From Vogesella indigofera (GTDB lineage: Bacteria > Pseudomonadota > Gammaproteobacteria > Burkholderiales > Chromobacteriaceae), in the NCBI RefSeq assembly GCF_003633895.1, contig NZ_RBID01000011.1, positions 1 to 64,000 on the forward strand: DNA of 64,000 nucleotides, given 5' to 3'. Positions 16,645 to 26,390 of the stretch are shown piece by piece. A program made the position numbers and the translations under genes. Below the pieces are notes generated by a model. The model was not told the DNA's origin. It saw nothing but the letters and a program-made list of their open reading frames with translations, and made no database searches. Each line of letters opens with the position of its first letter. The stretch's first letter is position 1.

Positions 16645-17418
16645 TCAGGCGGCGAGGCGGGATGGCCAGGTCGCGGCGGGATGCTGGCTGCCAGGCGTGC
16701 TGGCGAATGGCGTGGCATGGTGCGGCGGGTATCCGCTTGCGGCGGGCTGCAGCTGTGCCGGGCTGCCTTGCGCCAGCAGGCGGCCGCCGGCCAGCAATAC
16801 CAGCCACTGCGCGTGACTGGCGGCGGGACTGTGCTCGGGCAGGGTGCACACGATGGTGCGTCCGGTCGGCGCCAGCCGCGCCAGTCGCTGCATCAGTAGC
16901 AGTTGTTGCTGTGCAGAGAGGTGCGCGGTCCATTGATCGAGCAACAATAGCGGCGCGGGCTGGGCCAGACTGCGGGCGATGCGCGCCAGTTGCAGTTCGC
17001 TGGGAGTCAGGTTGGCCAATCGTTGTCCGGCTTGTGCCTCCAGTGCGACCAGTCGCAAGGCCAGGGTGGCGGCGTCACGATCCAGTGGCGACGGTCGCAG
17101 CAGCCAGCGCGAGGCCGGCAGGCGACCTTGTAGTACGTAATCGCACAGCCGTTGTCGCGGATTGGTGGCGGCTGGCGCCAGTCCGGCAATGCGGGCATCG
17201 TGGTGGCCCGCTTGCGGCAGCGGCTGGCCAAACAGGCGGCCCTGCTGCCGGCCGTGTGCGCCGGCCAGTGCCTGCAGCAGCAGGCTGTGTTCCGGGGCAT
17301 GGGTGGCAATGACGGCGGTGACGCGGTGGGCCGGGATTTGCAGTTGCTGGCAATCGAGCAGGCTGTCGTTGCCGCGGCGAACCTGTAGTCGCTCAATCTG
17401 GTAGGCGAGATCTGGCAT
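16645..17418 (-). CDS. degenerate siderophore-type ABC ATPase-like protein
   Basis: This 257-residue protein keeps the fold order of an iron-siderophore ABC ATPase (FepC/FecE/HmuV type) but has lost its catalytic signature. The expected Walker A GxxGxGKS position reads ATHAPEHSLLLQALAG, with no glycine-rich loop or lysine. The family segment DYVLQGRLPASRW is present, the LSGGQ-like motif reads LTPSELQLARIARSLAQ, and Walker B reads LLLLDQW with Gln in place of the catalytic Glu. ATP hydrolysis is therefore unlikely. No permease or binding-protein gene is adjacent. A Fur-box-like sequence lies about 210 bases upstream. It may be a decaying transporter remnant or a repurposed regulator; the open frame is intact. 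Confidence 0.7.
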   Translation of the reverse strand: MPDLAYQIERLQVRRGNDSLLDCQQLQIPAHRVTAVIATHAPEHSLLLQALAGAHGRQQGRLFGQPLPQAGHHDARIAGLAPAATNPRQRLCDYVLQGRLPASRWLLRPSPLDRDAATLALRLVALEAQAGQRLANLTPSELQLARIARSLAQPAPLLLLDQWTAHLSAQQQLLLMQRLARLAPTGRTIVCTLPEHSPAASHAQWLVLLAGGRLLAQGSPAQLQPAASGYPPHHATPFASTPGSQHPAATWPSRLAA

Positions 17419-17628
17419 TGGCTGCTCCTAAGTTGATTGCCGGGTTGTGGTGATCCGGACTTGCGCTGGCCGCATGGCAGGCTGTGTGCCTGCCGGTGCC
17501 GGGACGGGGTCGCCGGGCTTGCCTTGTCGTTGTGTGGGCGGATGCTTGCGACTTGCGGCCAACGTGCGTGCGCTGCTGTGCTAGGGCGTCTGCCGGCACG
17601 TGGTCCACATCCAATTTTTACTAAACAA

Positions 17629-17651
17629 GAATCATTATCAAATGATAACGA
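17629..17651. promoter_or_regulatory. candidate Fur box
   Basis: The segment GAATCATTATCAAATGATAA and the bases after it include the inverted repeat TTATCA-AA-TGATAA (17635-17648), close to the Fur consensus built from GATAAT hexamers. Reading leftward, it lies upstream of the degenerate ABC ATPase gene. Iron repression of that gene is inferred, not shown. Confidence 0.5.
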
Positions 17652-17672
17652 CTCTGCGCCTTGTCGGCAAGT

Positions 17673-17701
17673 GGGGGGGGGGTCTGGCGGGGGGGGGGGG
17701 G
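17673..17701. repeat. two poly-G tracts
   Basis: Runs of 10 G (17673-17682) and 13 G (17689-17701) are separated by TCTGGC. They lie between the Fur-box-like site and the end of the nitronate monooxygenase gene. Long homopolymers are slippage-prone and could vary in length between cells; assembly error is also possible. Confidence 0.85.
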
Positions 17702-17702
17702 C

Positions 17703-17724
17703 GGGCGCAGCGGCGGCTGCGCCC
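17703..17724 (-). terminator. hairpin after nitronate monooxygenase gene
   Basis: The 9-bp stem GGGCGCAGC/GCTGCGCCC with a GGCG loop starts 9 bases after the stop codon of the minus-strand gene. It is followed by C-runs rather than T-runs, so it may be a pause or a partial terminator. Confidence 0.45.
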
Positions 17725-17733
17725 GGGTGGTAT

Positions 17734-18762
17734 TCAGCTGGGCAGCTTGTCGCGCGTGGCGCGTGCTTCGCTCACCAGACGCTGGAACAGCTCGCTGACG
17801 GTGGGGATGTCGTCGAGCAGGCCTTGCACCTGGCCGATCAGCTGTACCCCGCGCTTGTGGTCGCCATCCTCGATCGCCAGTCGGATCGATTCGGTGGCGG
17901 CGCCGAATTGTGCCAGCTGGCGCAGGTTCTGTGGCTGCGTCAGCATGCCGCCCAGTACCGTCTTGCCGAGTGGCAGTTTCATGCGGCGCGCCGTGCCCAG
18001 TGCGCGCCAGCCGGCCACCAGCAGGCTCAGCGGCTTGCGGGTCAGCTTGCGCGCGGTCGGGGTGTCCATCACCCGGCACCACAGGCCGTCGAAGTTGCGC
18101 GAGTAGATGGTGTCGCCGACGCTGCGCTGGCGAATCATGTCCTTGGTGGTGTGGTGTACCGGGCTTTCCTGGGTCATGGCGAGGCGGCTACCCATGGCAA
18201 TGGCGTCGGCGCCCAGTGCCAGTGCCGCGATCAGCCCCTGGCCGGTGCCAAAGCCGCCGGCGGCGATGATGGGCAGCGAGCTGACCTTGCGGATGGCCGG
18301 AATCAGTACCAGCGAGGTGACTTCACCGCCGTGGGCGGCTGCCTCATGGCCGGTGACCAGCAGGGCGTCGACGCCGATCTTCTCTGCAGCAATGGCATGC
18401 TTCTCGGTGACCACGGTGGCGATGACCTTGCCGCCATAGCTGCTGGCGCGCTTGACGATCCAGTCGCCCTTGCCGAGCGAGAAATTGATCACCGGCACCT
18501 GCTCCTGCAGTGCCACTTCGGCGTTTTCCCTGGCACCGGGCATCATCAGGGTGCAGCCGATGCCGAACGGTTTGTCGGTCAGGCTGCGGATGTGGCGGAT
18601 GGCGCTGCGTGTCTGCTCCGCGGTGAGCGGGCCGGTGGCAAGGATGCCGAGGCCGCCGGCGTTGCTGGTGGCGGCGACCAGTTCCGGGGTGGCGATATAG
18701 CTCATGCCGGGGCAGAGCAGGGGTAGCTGGACGCCAAAGGTCTCGGTGAAACGGGTGTGCAT
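17734..18762 (-). CDS. nitronate monooxygenase-family FMN enzyme
   Basis: This 342-residue TIM-barrel protein resembles 2-nitropropane dioxygenase/nitronate monooxygenase: the N-terminal LLCPGMSYIATPELVAATSN then AGGLGILATG, the catalytic-His region LLVTGHEAAAHGGEV near residues 138-152, and the FMN phosphate loop PIIAAGGFGTGQG then LALGADAIAMGSR. Family members oxidise alkyl nitronates with FMN and oxygen; some homologues are trans-2-enoyl reductases, so the substrate is uncertain. It is divergent from a small membrane-protein gene, with a TetR-type palindrome between them. Confidence 0.87.
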   Translation of the reverse strand: MHTRFTETFGVQLPLLCPGMSYIATPELVAATSNAGGLGILATGPLTAEQTRSAIRHIRSLTDKPFGIGCTLMMPGARENAEVALQEQVPVINFSLGKGDWIVKRASSYGGKVIATVVTEKHAIAAEKIGVDALLVTGHEAAAHGGEVTSLVLIPAIRKVSSLPIIAAGGFGTGQGLIAALALGADAIAMGSRLAMTQESPVHHTTKDMIRQRSVGDTIYSRNFDGLWCRVMDTPTARKLTRKPLSLLVAGWRALGTARRMKLPLGKTVLGGMLTQPQNLRQLAQFGAATESIRLAIEDGDHKRGVQLIGQVQGLLDDIPTVSELFQRLVSEARATRDKLPS

Positions 18763-18820
18763 GATCGGGCGGCTCCTGAGGGCGGGAATGCGCTATTCTT
18801 GACACACTATTGGTTTTTTT

Positions 18821-18836
18821 TCAAACGGTCGTTTGA
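18821..18836. promoter_or_regulatory. TetR-type operator candidate
   Basis: TCAAACG-GT-CGTTTGA is an inverted repeat with 7-base arms and a 2-base centre. It ends one base before the ATG of the small membrane-protein gene and lies 59 bases from the divergent nitronate monooxygenase start. The AAACG/CGTTT half-sites are typical of TetR/AcrR regulators. No TetR gene lies in the window. Confidence 0.5.
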
Positions 18837-18837
18837 T

Positions 18838-19014
18838 ATGTATCTGATTGTGATTGCGTGGCTGTATGTGGTGCTGATGCTGGCGGTGGTGCAGGACAGC
18901 CTGATTCGCGCAGGCATTCTGCTGTTTTTCCTCGGTTTCCTGCCGACGCTGATCATGTTGCGTTTGCGCCGCCGCCGCATCCGGCGCCTGAAAAACCCGG
19001 ACGGCGAATTTTGA
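18838..19014 (+). CDS. 58-residue membrane protein of unknown function
   Basis: The protein starts MYLIVIAWLYVVLMLAVVQ and has two hydrophobic helices (about residues 2-20 and 25-43) followed by a very basic tail (RLRRRRIRRLKNPDGEF). This is an inner-membrane hairpin with cytoplasmic charge. It matches no named family I can recall, though similar short proteins precede rpsB in related bacteria. The start at ATG 18838 immediately follows a TetR-like palindrome, and TTGACA at 18799-18804 may be a -35 element. No Shine-Dalgarno is visible, so the transcript may be leaderless or weakly translated. Confidence 0.65.
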   Translation: MYLIVIAWLYVVLMLAVVQDSLIRAGILLFFLGFLPTLIMLRLRRRRIRRLKNPDGEF

Positions 19015-19026
19015 GCGGCTGACGGC

Positions 19027-19056
19027 TTGAACCCGCCGTCGCGGCAATGCTACAAT
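19027..19056 (+). promoter_or_regulatory. rpsB promoter
   Basis: TTGAAC (19027-19032) and TACAAT (19051-19056), 18 bases apart, form a good sigma-70 promoter. They lie about 110 bases before rpsB, at the head of the translation/envelope operon. Confidence 0.7.
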
Positions 19057-19090
19057 TGCGAGTTCCCTCAATGTCTGGGGGATATCACGC

Positions 19091-19164
19091 ACATCCGTAC
19101 CAAAGGGTGCCTTGTACGCAAGGTTGTCTGTACGGATGGAGGCATAACCCTTTAGGAGATTTAA
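19091..19164 (+). promoter_or_regulatory. structured rpsB leader
   Basis: The leader can fold into an outer stem CATCCGTA/TACGGATG (19092-19099 with 19131-19138) enclosing CCTTG/CAAGG (19110-19114 with 19119-19123). A loop segment AAAGGGT (19102-19108) is complementary to ACCCTTT (19147-19153), directly against the AGGAG ribosome site, giving a possible pseudoknot. In other bacteria ribosomal protein S2 represses its own operon through the rpsB leader; this structure would fit that role. Confidence 0.6.
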
Positions 19165-19893
19165 ATGTCCAACAATGTGACCATGCGTCAAATGCTTGAG
19201 GCCGGCGTTCACTTCGGCCACCAAACCCGTTTCTGGAACCCGAAAATGGCTCAGTACATTTTCGGCAGCCGTAACAAGATTCACATCATCAACCTGGAAA
19301 AGACTCTGCCACTGTTCGTTGGCGCCCAGGACTATGTGCGTCGTTTGACTGCTAACAAAGGCAACGTGCTGTTTGTGGGTACCAAGCGTCAGGCGCGTGA
19401 GATCGTCCGTGAAGAAGCGTCCCGTGCAGGCGCGCCATTCGTGGATCACCGCTGGTTGGGCGGTATGCTGACCAACTACAAGACCGTTAAGCAGTCCATC
19501 AAGCGCCTGGAAGACAAGCGCGCTGCCCTGGAACTGGCTGGCGATTCCGGTTTCAACAAGAAAGAGCTGCTGGACATGCAGCGCGAAGTTGAAAAGCTGG
19601 AGCGTTCGCTGGGTGGTATCAAGGACATGAAGGGCCTGCCAGACGCGATCTTCGTAATCGACACCGGCTACCAGAAAGGTGCCGTTGTTGAAGCCAAGAA
19701 GCTGGGCATCCCGGTTATCGGTGTTGTTGATACCAACAACTCGCCAGAAGGCATCGACTACGTAATCCCAGGTAACGATGACTCCAGCCGTGCCATCCGT
19801 CTGTACGCTCGCGGCATCGCCGACGCCGTACTGGAAGGTCGCGCCCAGTCGCTGCAGGAAATCGTTGCTGCTGAACCAGCTGCTGCTGAATAA
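19165..19893 (+). CDS. rpsB: 30S ribosomal protein S2
   Basis: This 242-residue protein matches S2 throughout: [20 protein letters not shown] near the start, [35 protein letters not shown] near 108, and the C-terminal signature PDAIFVIDT then [20 protein letters not shown]. It binds late to the 30S subunit near the head-body junction and holds S1. The start has AGGAGATTTAA before ATG. It leads the operon with tsf, an order conserved across bacteria. A hairpin with a GNRA loop between rpsB and tsf probably tunes the ratio of the two products. Confidence 0.98.
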   Translation: MSNNVTMRQMLEAGVHFGHQTRFWNPKMAQYIFGSRNKIHIINLEKTLPLFVGAQDYVRRLTANKGNVLFVGTKRQAREIVREEASRAGAPFVDHRWLGGMLTNYKTVKQSIKRLEDKRAALELAGDSGFNKKELLDMQREVEKLERSLGGIKDMKGLPDAIFVIDTGYQKGAVVEAKKLGIPVIGVVDTNNSPEGIDYVIPGNDDSSRAIRLYARGIADAVLEGRAQSLQEIVAAEPAAAE

Positions 19894-19909
19894 GCTAAAG
19901 GGCAACGCG

Positions 19910-19934
19910 AAAAAGGGGCGCAAGCCCCTTTTTT
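19910..19934 (+). terminator. rpsB-tsf intergenic hairpin (attenuating terminator)
   Basis: The 10-bp stem AAAAAGGGGC/GCCCCTTTTT closes a GCAA tetraloop and runs into T residues. It lies 17 bases after rpsB and 46 bases before tsf. Partial termination here would give more S2 than EF-Ts message. Confidence 0.75.
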
Positions 19935-19979
19935 CAAACCCTGATGAGACGTAACCGTATACTTTTGAAGGAGTAAGTC

Positions 19980-20846
19980 ATGGCGGAAATTACCGCAAAG
20001 ATGGTTGGCGACCTGCGCGCAGCGACTGGTCTGGGCATGATGGAATGCAAGAAGGCACTGGTTGAAGCCGAGGGTGATCTGGCCAAGGCCGAAGAAATCC
20101 TGCGCATCAAGTCCGGTAACAAGGCTTCCAAGATGGCCGGCCGTGTTGCTGCCGAAGGCATCATCGGTTCCTGCATCGAAGGTGGTGTTGGCGCGCTGGT
20201 GGAAGTGAACTGCGAAACCGACTTCGTTGCCAAGGATCCGACCTTCCTGGCACTGGCTGCTGCTGCTGCCAAGGCTGTGGTTGTGGCCAACCCTGCCGAT
20301 GTCGAAGCGCTGTCCGCCGTTGAAATTGACGGTGTATCGGTAGAAGAAATCCGCAAGGCCGCCATCGCCAAGCTGGGCGAGAACATGACCATCCGTCGTT
20401 TTGTTCGCTACAGCACCGAAGGCACCATCGCGACTTACCTGCACGGCGCCAAGATCGGTGTCATCGTTGACCTGAACGGCGACGAAGCCCTGGGTCGTGA
20501 TGTTGCCATGCACATCGCCGCTTCCAAGCCGATCTGCGTGTCGAAAGACCAGGTTCCGGCCGAAACGCTGGAACAAGAGCGCAAGATCTACACCGCACAG
20601 GCTGCCGAATCCGGCAAGCCAGCCGACATCGTTGCCAAGATGGTTGAAGGCCGCGTGAACAAGTTCCTGGCCGAAGTGACCCTGGTGGGTCAGCCTTTCG
20701 TTAAGAACCCGGACGTGACTGTAGAAAAACTGCTGGCCGAGAAATCGGCTAAAGTGAATGCATTCGCGATGCTGGTTGTTGGCGAAGGCATCGAAAAAGC
20801 CGTAGTTGACTACGCTGCTGAAGTGGCCGCTGCTGCCAAGCTGTAA
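19980..20846 (+). CDS. tsf: elongation factor Ts
   Basis: This 288-residue protein has the EF-Ts signature [20 protein letters not shown] in the N-terminal UBA-like domain and [12 protein letters not shown] in the core domain, with the coiled-coil and dimerisation subdomains following and full length (E. coli 283). It exchanges GDP for GTP on EF-Tu. The start has GAAGGAG eight bases upstream of ATG 19980. It is followed by a strong intrinsic terminator before pyrH. Confidence 0.98.
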   Translation: MAEITAKMVGDLRAATGLGMMECKKALVEAEGDLAKAEEILRIKSGNKASKMAGRVAAEGIIGSCIEGGVGALVEVNCETDFVAKDPTFLALAAAAAKAVVVANPADVEALSAVEIDGVSVEEIRKAAIAKLGENMTIRRFVRYSTEGTIATYLHGAKIGVIVDLNGDEALGRDVAMHIAASKPICVSKDQVPAETLEQERKIYTAQAAESGKPADIVAKMVEGRVNKFLAEVTLVGQPFVKNPDVTVEKLLAEKSAKVNAFAMLVVGEGIEKAVVDYAAEVAAAAKL

Positions 20847-20868
20847 TCCCCGTTAACTGAACGGTCCA

Positions 20869-20898
20869 ACGGCACCCTGCTTGCAGGGTGCCGTTTTG
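20869..20898 (+). terminator. intrinsic terminator after tsf
   Basis: A 12-bp perfect stem ACGGCACCCTGC/GCAGGGTGCCGT with a 2-base loop is followed by TTTG. It lies 22 bases after tsf and separates it from pyrH, 34 bases downstream, so pyrH may depend on read-through or its own promoter. Confidence 0.82.
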
Positions 20899-20932
20899 CA
20901 AATTGAATTCTAACCCCACGCCCGAGGTGATC

Positions 20933-21652
20933 ATGAGCCAAGCTCCTGCCTATAAACGAATCTTGCTGAAATTGTCCGGTGAGGCCCTGATGGGTGATGA
21001 CAGTTACGGGATCAACCGTGCCACCATCGAACAAATTGTCGGCCAGATCAAAGAAGTGGTGGCGATGGGGATCGAGGTGGGTATCGTCATTGGTGGTGGC
21101 AACATCTTCCGTGGCGTGGCGCCTGCCGCTGCCGGCATGGATCGCGCCACCGCCGACTACATGGGCATGATGGCAACGGTGATGAACGCACTGGCGCTGA
21201 AGGATGCGATGACCAAGGTTGGCCTCATCGCCCGCGTGCAGTCGGCACTGACCATGCAGCAGATCGCCGAGCCTTACGTGCGCGGCAAGGCGATGCAGTA
21301 CCTGGAAGAGGGCAAGGTCGTCATCTTCGCCGCCGGCACCGGCAACCCGTTCTTCACCACCGATACCGCGGCTGCACTGCGCGGCATGGAAATGAACGTG
21401 GACATCATGCTGAAGGCGACCAAGGTGGACGGCGTGTACACCGATGACCCGAAGAAAAACCCGGATGCGGTGCGTTACCAGACGCTGACCTTCGACGAGG
21501 CCATCTCGCGCAACCTCAAGGTGATGGACGCGACCGCGTTTGCATTGTGCCGCGACCAGCAGCTGAATATCAAGGTGTTCAGCATCTTCAAGGACGGCGC
21601 GCTCAAGCGCGTGGTGCTTGGCGAAGACGAAGGCACGCTGGTACACTGCTGA
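20933..21652 (+). CDS. pyrH: UMP kinase
   Basis: This 239-residue amino-acid-kinase-fold protein matches bacterial UMP kinase: [15 protein letters not shown] at the start, [12 protein letters not shown] near 60, [16 protein letters not shown], the UMP-contact stretch [19 protein letters not shown] near 140, and [13 protein letters not shown]. It phosphorylates UMP to UDP and is usually controlled by GTP and UTP. ATG 20933 has GAGG five bases upstream; the longer in-frame ORF has no such site. Confidence 0.97.
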   Translation: MSQAPAYKRILLKLSGEALMGDDSYGINRATIEQIVGQIKEVVAMGIEVGIVIGGGNIFRGVAPAAAGMDRATADYMGMMATVMNALALKDAMTKVGLIARVQSALTMQQIAEPYVRGKAMQYLEEGKVVIFAAGTGNPFFTTDTAAALRGMEMNVDIMLKATKVDGVYTDDPKKNPDAVRYQTLTFDEAISRNLKVMDATAFALCRDQQLNIKVFSIFKDGALKRVVLGEDEGTLVHC

Positions 21653-21672
21653 GCCTAATGAATATGGATAGG

Positions 21673-21708
21673 GCGGAAGCGGCGTCAGCCGTTTTCCGCT
21701 TTGTTTTT
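21673..21708 (+). terminator. pyrH-frr intergenic hairpin
   Basis: An interrupted stem (GCGGAA...GCGGC with GCCG...TTCCGC, 21673-21699) is followed by TTTGTTTTTTAG. It resembles a weak intrinsic terminator or processing hairpin inside the operon. Confidence 0.5.
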
Positions 21709-21730
21709 TAGAGATACAACGGGAGTAATC

Positions 21731-22288
21731 ATGATTAATGACGTGAAAAAATCGGCCGAGCACAAGATGCAAAAGACCCTCGAAACCTTCAAGGCAGACC
21801 TTGCCAAGGTGCGTACCGGTCGTGCCCATACCGGTCTGCTCGATCACGTCATGGTGGAATACTATGGCAGTGACGTGCCGGTCAACCAGGTGGCCAATGT
21901 GACGCTGATCGACGCCCGTACCATCGGCGTGCAGCCGTGGGAAAAGAACATGGCGAGCAAGATCGAAAAGGCCATTCGCGACTGTGATCTGGGCCTGAAC
22001 CCGGCCAGCATGGGTGACCTGATCCGCGTGCCGATGCCGATGCTGACCGAAGAGCGTCGCCGCGACCTGATCAAGGTGGTGCGCAGCGAAGCCGAAGGCG
22101 CGCGCGTGTCGGTACGCAATGTGCGTCGCGACTCCAATAACGACTTCAAGAACCTGCTCAAGGACAAGGCGATCACCGAGGACGAAGAGCGCCGCGGCCA
22201 GGACGAAATCCAGAAGCTGACCGACAAGTATACTGCCGAGATCGACAAGGCACTGGCGACCAAAGAAGCCGAACTGCTGGCCGTATAA
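21731..22288 (+). CDS. frr: ribosome recycling factor
   Basis: This 185-residue protein is a full-length [55 protein letters not shown], and [20 protein letters not shown]. It splits the post-termination ribosome with EF-G. GGGAG lies just upstream of ATG 21731. It sits 11 bases before the TTG start of uppS. Confidence 0.98.
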   Translation: MINDVKKSAEHKMQKTLETFKADLAKVRTGRAHTGLLDHVMVEYYGSDVPVNQVANVTLIDARTIGVQPWEKNMASKIEKAIRDCDLGLNPASMGDLIRVPMPMLTEERRRDLIKVVRSEAEGARVSVRNVRRDSNNDFKNLLKDKAITEDEERRGQDEIQKLTDKYTAEIDKALATKEAELLAV

Positions 22289-22298
22289 GGGGTATCGC

Positions 22299-23048
22299 TT
22301 GTTCGCGAGTTCCACGCAGGATGTGCCCGAGGTACGGCCCGTACCCCGGCATATCGCCATCATCATGGATGGCAACGGCCGCTGGGCCAAGAAGCGCTTT
22401 CTGCCGCGCGTTGCCGGCCACAAGCGCGGGCTGGAGGCGGTACGCGACACCATCAAGGCCTGTGCCGAGCTGGGCGTCGAATACCTGACCCTGTTCGCGT
22501 TTTCCACCGAAAACTGGCGCCGCCCGCCGGATGAGGTCAGCTTCCTGATGGGGTTGTTCATGACCGCGCTGGAGCGCGAGGTGGACAAGCTGCACCGCAA
22601 CAACATCCGCCTGCACGTGATCGGTTCGCGCGAACGCTTCTCCGCCGAAATCGTCGAGCGCATCGAGCGGGCCGAGGCGCGCACCGCCGGCAATGCCGGG
22701 CTGGTGCTGACCATCGCCGCCGATTACGGCGGTCGCTGGGATGTGATGCAGGCCGCCAACCGGCTGCTGGCACAAGGTGCAACCCGGCTGGACGAGGCCG
22801 CCCTTGCGGCCAACCTGTCGATGGCCTACGCCCCGGAGCCGGATCTGTTCATCCGTACTGGTGGCGAGCAGCGCATCAGCAATTTCCTGTTGTGGCAGCT
22901 GGCCTATACCGAGTTGTTCTTTACCGATTTGCTGTGGCCGGATTTCGATGCGCAGGCATTGACCTCGGCGGTGGCATCGTTCCGGTCTCGTGAGCGCCGT
23001 TTCGGCCGTACCAGCGAGCAACTGCCCGAAACCCAACGCCGAGGCTGA
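22299..23048 (+). CDS. uppS: undecaprenyl diphosphate synthase
   Basis: This 249-residue cis-prenyltransferase shows [16 protein letters not shown] (catalytic Asp in MDGNGRW), [34 protein letters not shown], and the Arg-rich product site [19 protein letters not shown] with [15 protein letters not shown]. It makes the C55 carrier lipid for peptidoglycan and O-antigen. The start is TTG 22299: AAGGGG overlapping the frr stop lies 6 bases upstream, and no ATG precedes the conserved domain. A copy of GCGGCCAAC occurs at 22806. Confidence 0.96.
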   Translation: MFASSTQDVPEVRPVPRHIAIIMDGNGRWAKKRFLPRVAGHKRGLEAVRDTIKACAELGVEYLTLFAFSTENWRRPPDEVSFLMGLFMTALEREVDKLHRNNIRLHVIGSRERFSAEIVERIERAEARTAGNAGLVLTIAADYGGRWDVMQAANRLLAQGATRLDEAALAANLSMAYAPEPDLFIRTGGEQRISNFLLWQLAYTELFFTDLLWPDFDAQALTSAVASFRSRERRFGRTSEQLPETQRRG

Positions 23049-23051
23049 GTC

Positions 23052-23855
23052 ATGCTCAAGACGCGTATTCTGACGGCGCTGGTGCTGCTTCCGCTGATGC
23101 TGGCGGCGCTGTTCCTGTTCAATGGCGTGGCCTGGGCCGGTTTTTCCTGGCTGATCATCGTGCTGGCGCTGTGGGAGTTCGCCCGCATGGCCCGCCTTGA
23201 TGGTGCCGTACGCTACGCCTATCTGGCGGTATCGACCATGGTGGCCGCTGGTCTGTGGCTGCAGGGCTTTGTCGCGCCGGCGGCGCTGATGGCGCTGTCG
23301 CTGCTGGTGTGGCTGCTGCTGGCGCCGTGCTGGCTGGCCAAACGTTGGCCGCTGCCCCGCGGCTGGTCGGCGATGCTGCTGGGCTGGCTGCTACTGTTTC
23401 CGGCGTGGTTTGCCTTCCTGGCATGGCGGCCGCAACCTACTGTCGCCGATGGCCTGCAGCTACTGGCGGTGATGGGACTGGTGTGGGTGGCCGACATCGC
23501 CGCCTATTTTGCCGGCAAGGCCTTTGGCAAGCACAAACTGGCACCGACGATCAGTCCCGGCAAGAGCTGGGAAGGAGTCGCCGGCGCGGTGGTCGGCGTC
23601 TCGCTGTACAGCTGGCTGGTGACACAATGGGGCTGGCTCAACGTGCCGCTGTCGCCGTTATGGCTGCTGCCGCTGGCGATCGGCCTGACCGCGGTCAGCG
23701 TGGTCGGCGACCTGCTGGAGTCCTGGTTCAAGCGCAGCGCCGGCATCAAGGATAGCAGCCAGCTGCTGCCAGGTCATGGCGGGGTGTACGACCGTATCGA
23801 TAGCCTGATTGCCGTGCTGGCGGTGTCCCATGCGCTCCGTCTTTTGCTGGTCTGA
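23052..23855 (+). CDS. cdsA: phosphatidate cytidylyltransferase
   Basis: This 267-residue integral membrane protein has about eight hydrophobic segments and the CdsA signature near its C-terminus: SWFKRSAGIKDSSQLLPGHG then GVYDRIDSL. It makes CDP-diacylglycerol from phosphatidate and CTP, feeding all phospholipid synthesis in the inner membrane. It starts 3 bases after uppS and ends 3 bases before dxr, so it is tightly co-transcribed. Confidence 0.96.
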   Translation: MLKTRILTALVLLPLMLAALFLFNGVAWAGFSWLIIVLALWEFARMARLDGAVRYAYLAVSTMVAAGLWLQGFVAPAALMALSLLVWLLLAPCWLAKRWPLPRGWSAMLLGWLLLFPAWFAFLAWRPQPTVADGLQLLAVMGLVWVADIAAYFAGKAFGKHKLAPTISPGKSWEGVAGAVVGVSLYSWLVTQWGWLNVPLSPLWLLPLAIGLTAVSVVGDLLESWFKRSAGIKDSSQLLPGHGGVYDRIDSLIAVLAVSHALRLLLV

Positions 23856-23858
23856 ATC

Positions 23859-25039
<1,181 letters not shown>

Positions 25040-25040
<1 letters not shown>

Positions 25041-26377
25041 TGGCCTTGCTGGCCTTTCTGCTGGTGATCGGGGTGCTGGTCACCTTTCACGAGTTTGGCC
25101 ACTATGTCGCCGCTCGCTATTGCGGGGTCAAGGTGCTGGAGTTTTCCATCGGCTTCGGCAAGCCGCTGCTGACCTGGCAGCGCGGCGAAACCAGCTGGAA
25201 GATCGGCTGGATTCCGCTGGGCGGCTTCGTGCGCATGCTCGACAGTCGCGAGGCAGCGGTGTCGGCAGCAGACTTGCCGCGCGCCTTCAACCAGCGTCCG
25301 CCGTGGCAGAAAATCCTGATTTCGATCGCCGGGCCGCTGGCCAACCTGCTGCTGGCGGTGTTGCTGTTCTTTGTGGTGATGCAGGGCGAGCAGACCCGTC
25401 TGCTGCCCTACGTCGGCAGCGTCGCGCCGCAGTCGGCGGCGGCGGCGGCCGGCGTGCTGCCCGGTGATCACATCCGGGCGGTCAACGATACCGAGATCGC
25501 CGACTGGCATGCGCTGCGTGGCGGACTCAGTGACGCCATTGCCCTCGATGGCCGCATGGTGCTGTATATCGCCCGTGACGGCGTGGACATGACGCTGGCG
25601 GTGGACTTGCCGGCATTCGGCCTGCAGCAGCTCAACGAGCAGAGCCTCGCCCGGCTCGGCTTGTCGCCGTTGCGTTACCATCTGGCGCTGGGCGAGCTGG
25701 CACCGGATGGCGCGGCGGCACGGGCCGGTCTGCGCCAGGGTGACCGTTTGCTGGGCGCGGATGGTCAGCCGCTGGCATCGTGGCCGGCGTGGGTCAGCTA
25801 TGTGCAGGCCCGTCCCGGGCAGGCCATCCGCTTGCGCATCCAGCGCGACGGCCAGTTGCGCGAGGTGGTGCTGACGCCGGACAGCAGCGAGTACAACGGG
25901 CAAAAGGTTGGCCGCATCGGTGCCGGCGCGCTGCCCGATGTGGCGTGGCAGCAGAAAATCGAACAGCAGGTGACGGTGGGGGTGGGCGAGGCGTTGCAGC
26001 AGGCGCTGGCACGCACGGCTAGCCTCATGGCATCCAGTTTGCGTATGATTGGTGCGATGTTTACCGGTACGGTGGCGCTGGAAGCGCTGAGCGGGCCGCT
26101 GACCATCGCCGACTATGCCGGCAAGAGCGCCGACCTGGGGCTGGTGCCGCTGCTGGAATTCATGGCACTGATCAGTGTCAGTTTGGGGGTATTCAACCTG
26201 TTGCCGGTGCCGGTGCTGGATGGCGGGCACTTGCTGTATCATGTCGCGGAGTGGATACGCGGGCGACCGTTGCCCGATCGAGTATATGAAATCGGTCAGC
26301 GTTTGGGGATGGCTTTCATCATGACAGTCATGTTGCTGGCCCTGTTCAATGACTTCGGCCGGCTTTTTGCCGGCTAG
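25040..26377 (+). CDS. rseP: RseP-type site-2 intramembrane zinc protease
   Basis: This 445-residue membrane protein has the zinc motif HEFGH at residues 17-21 in the first helix, IGWIPLGGFVRM, tandem PDZ domains (about 110-310), and the third zinc ligand in VPVLDGGHLLYH near 395. It cuts the anti-sigma factor RseA and signal-peptide remnants in the inner membrane. The start ATG overlaps the dxr stop by one base (ATAATGG). bamA follows 13 bases after the stop. Confidence 0.96.
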
Positions 26378-26390
26378 GATTATAAAAACC

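Noticed and set aside
17393-17614. Minus-strand ORF of 73 codons between the Fur-like box and the ABC-like gene
   Set aside because: It is low-complexity His/Ala/Arg sequence that overlaps the ABC-like start, with no ribosome site.
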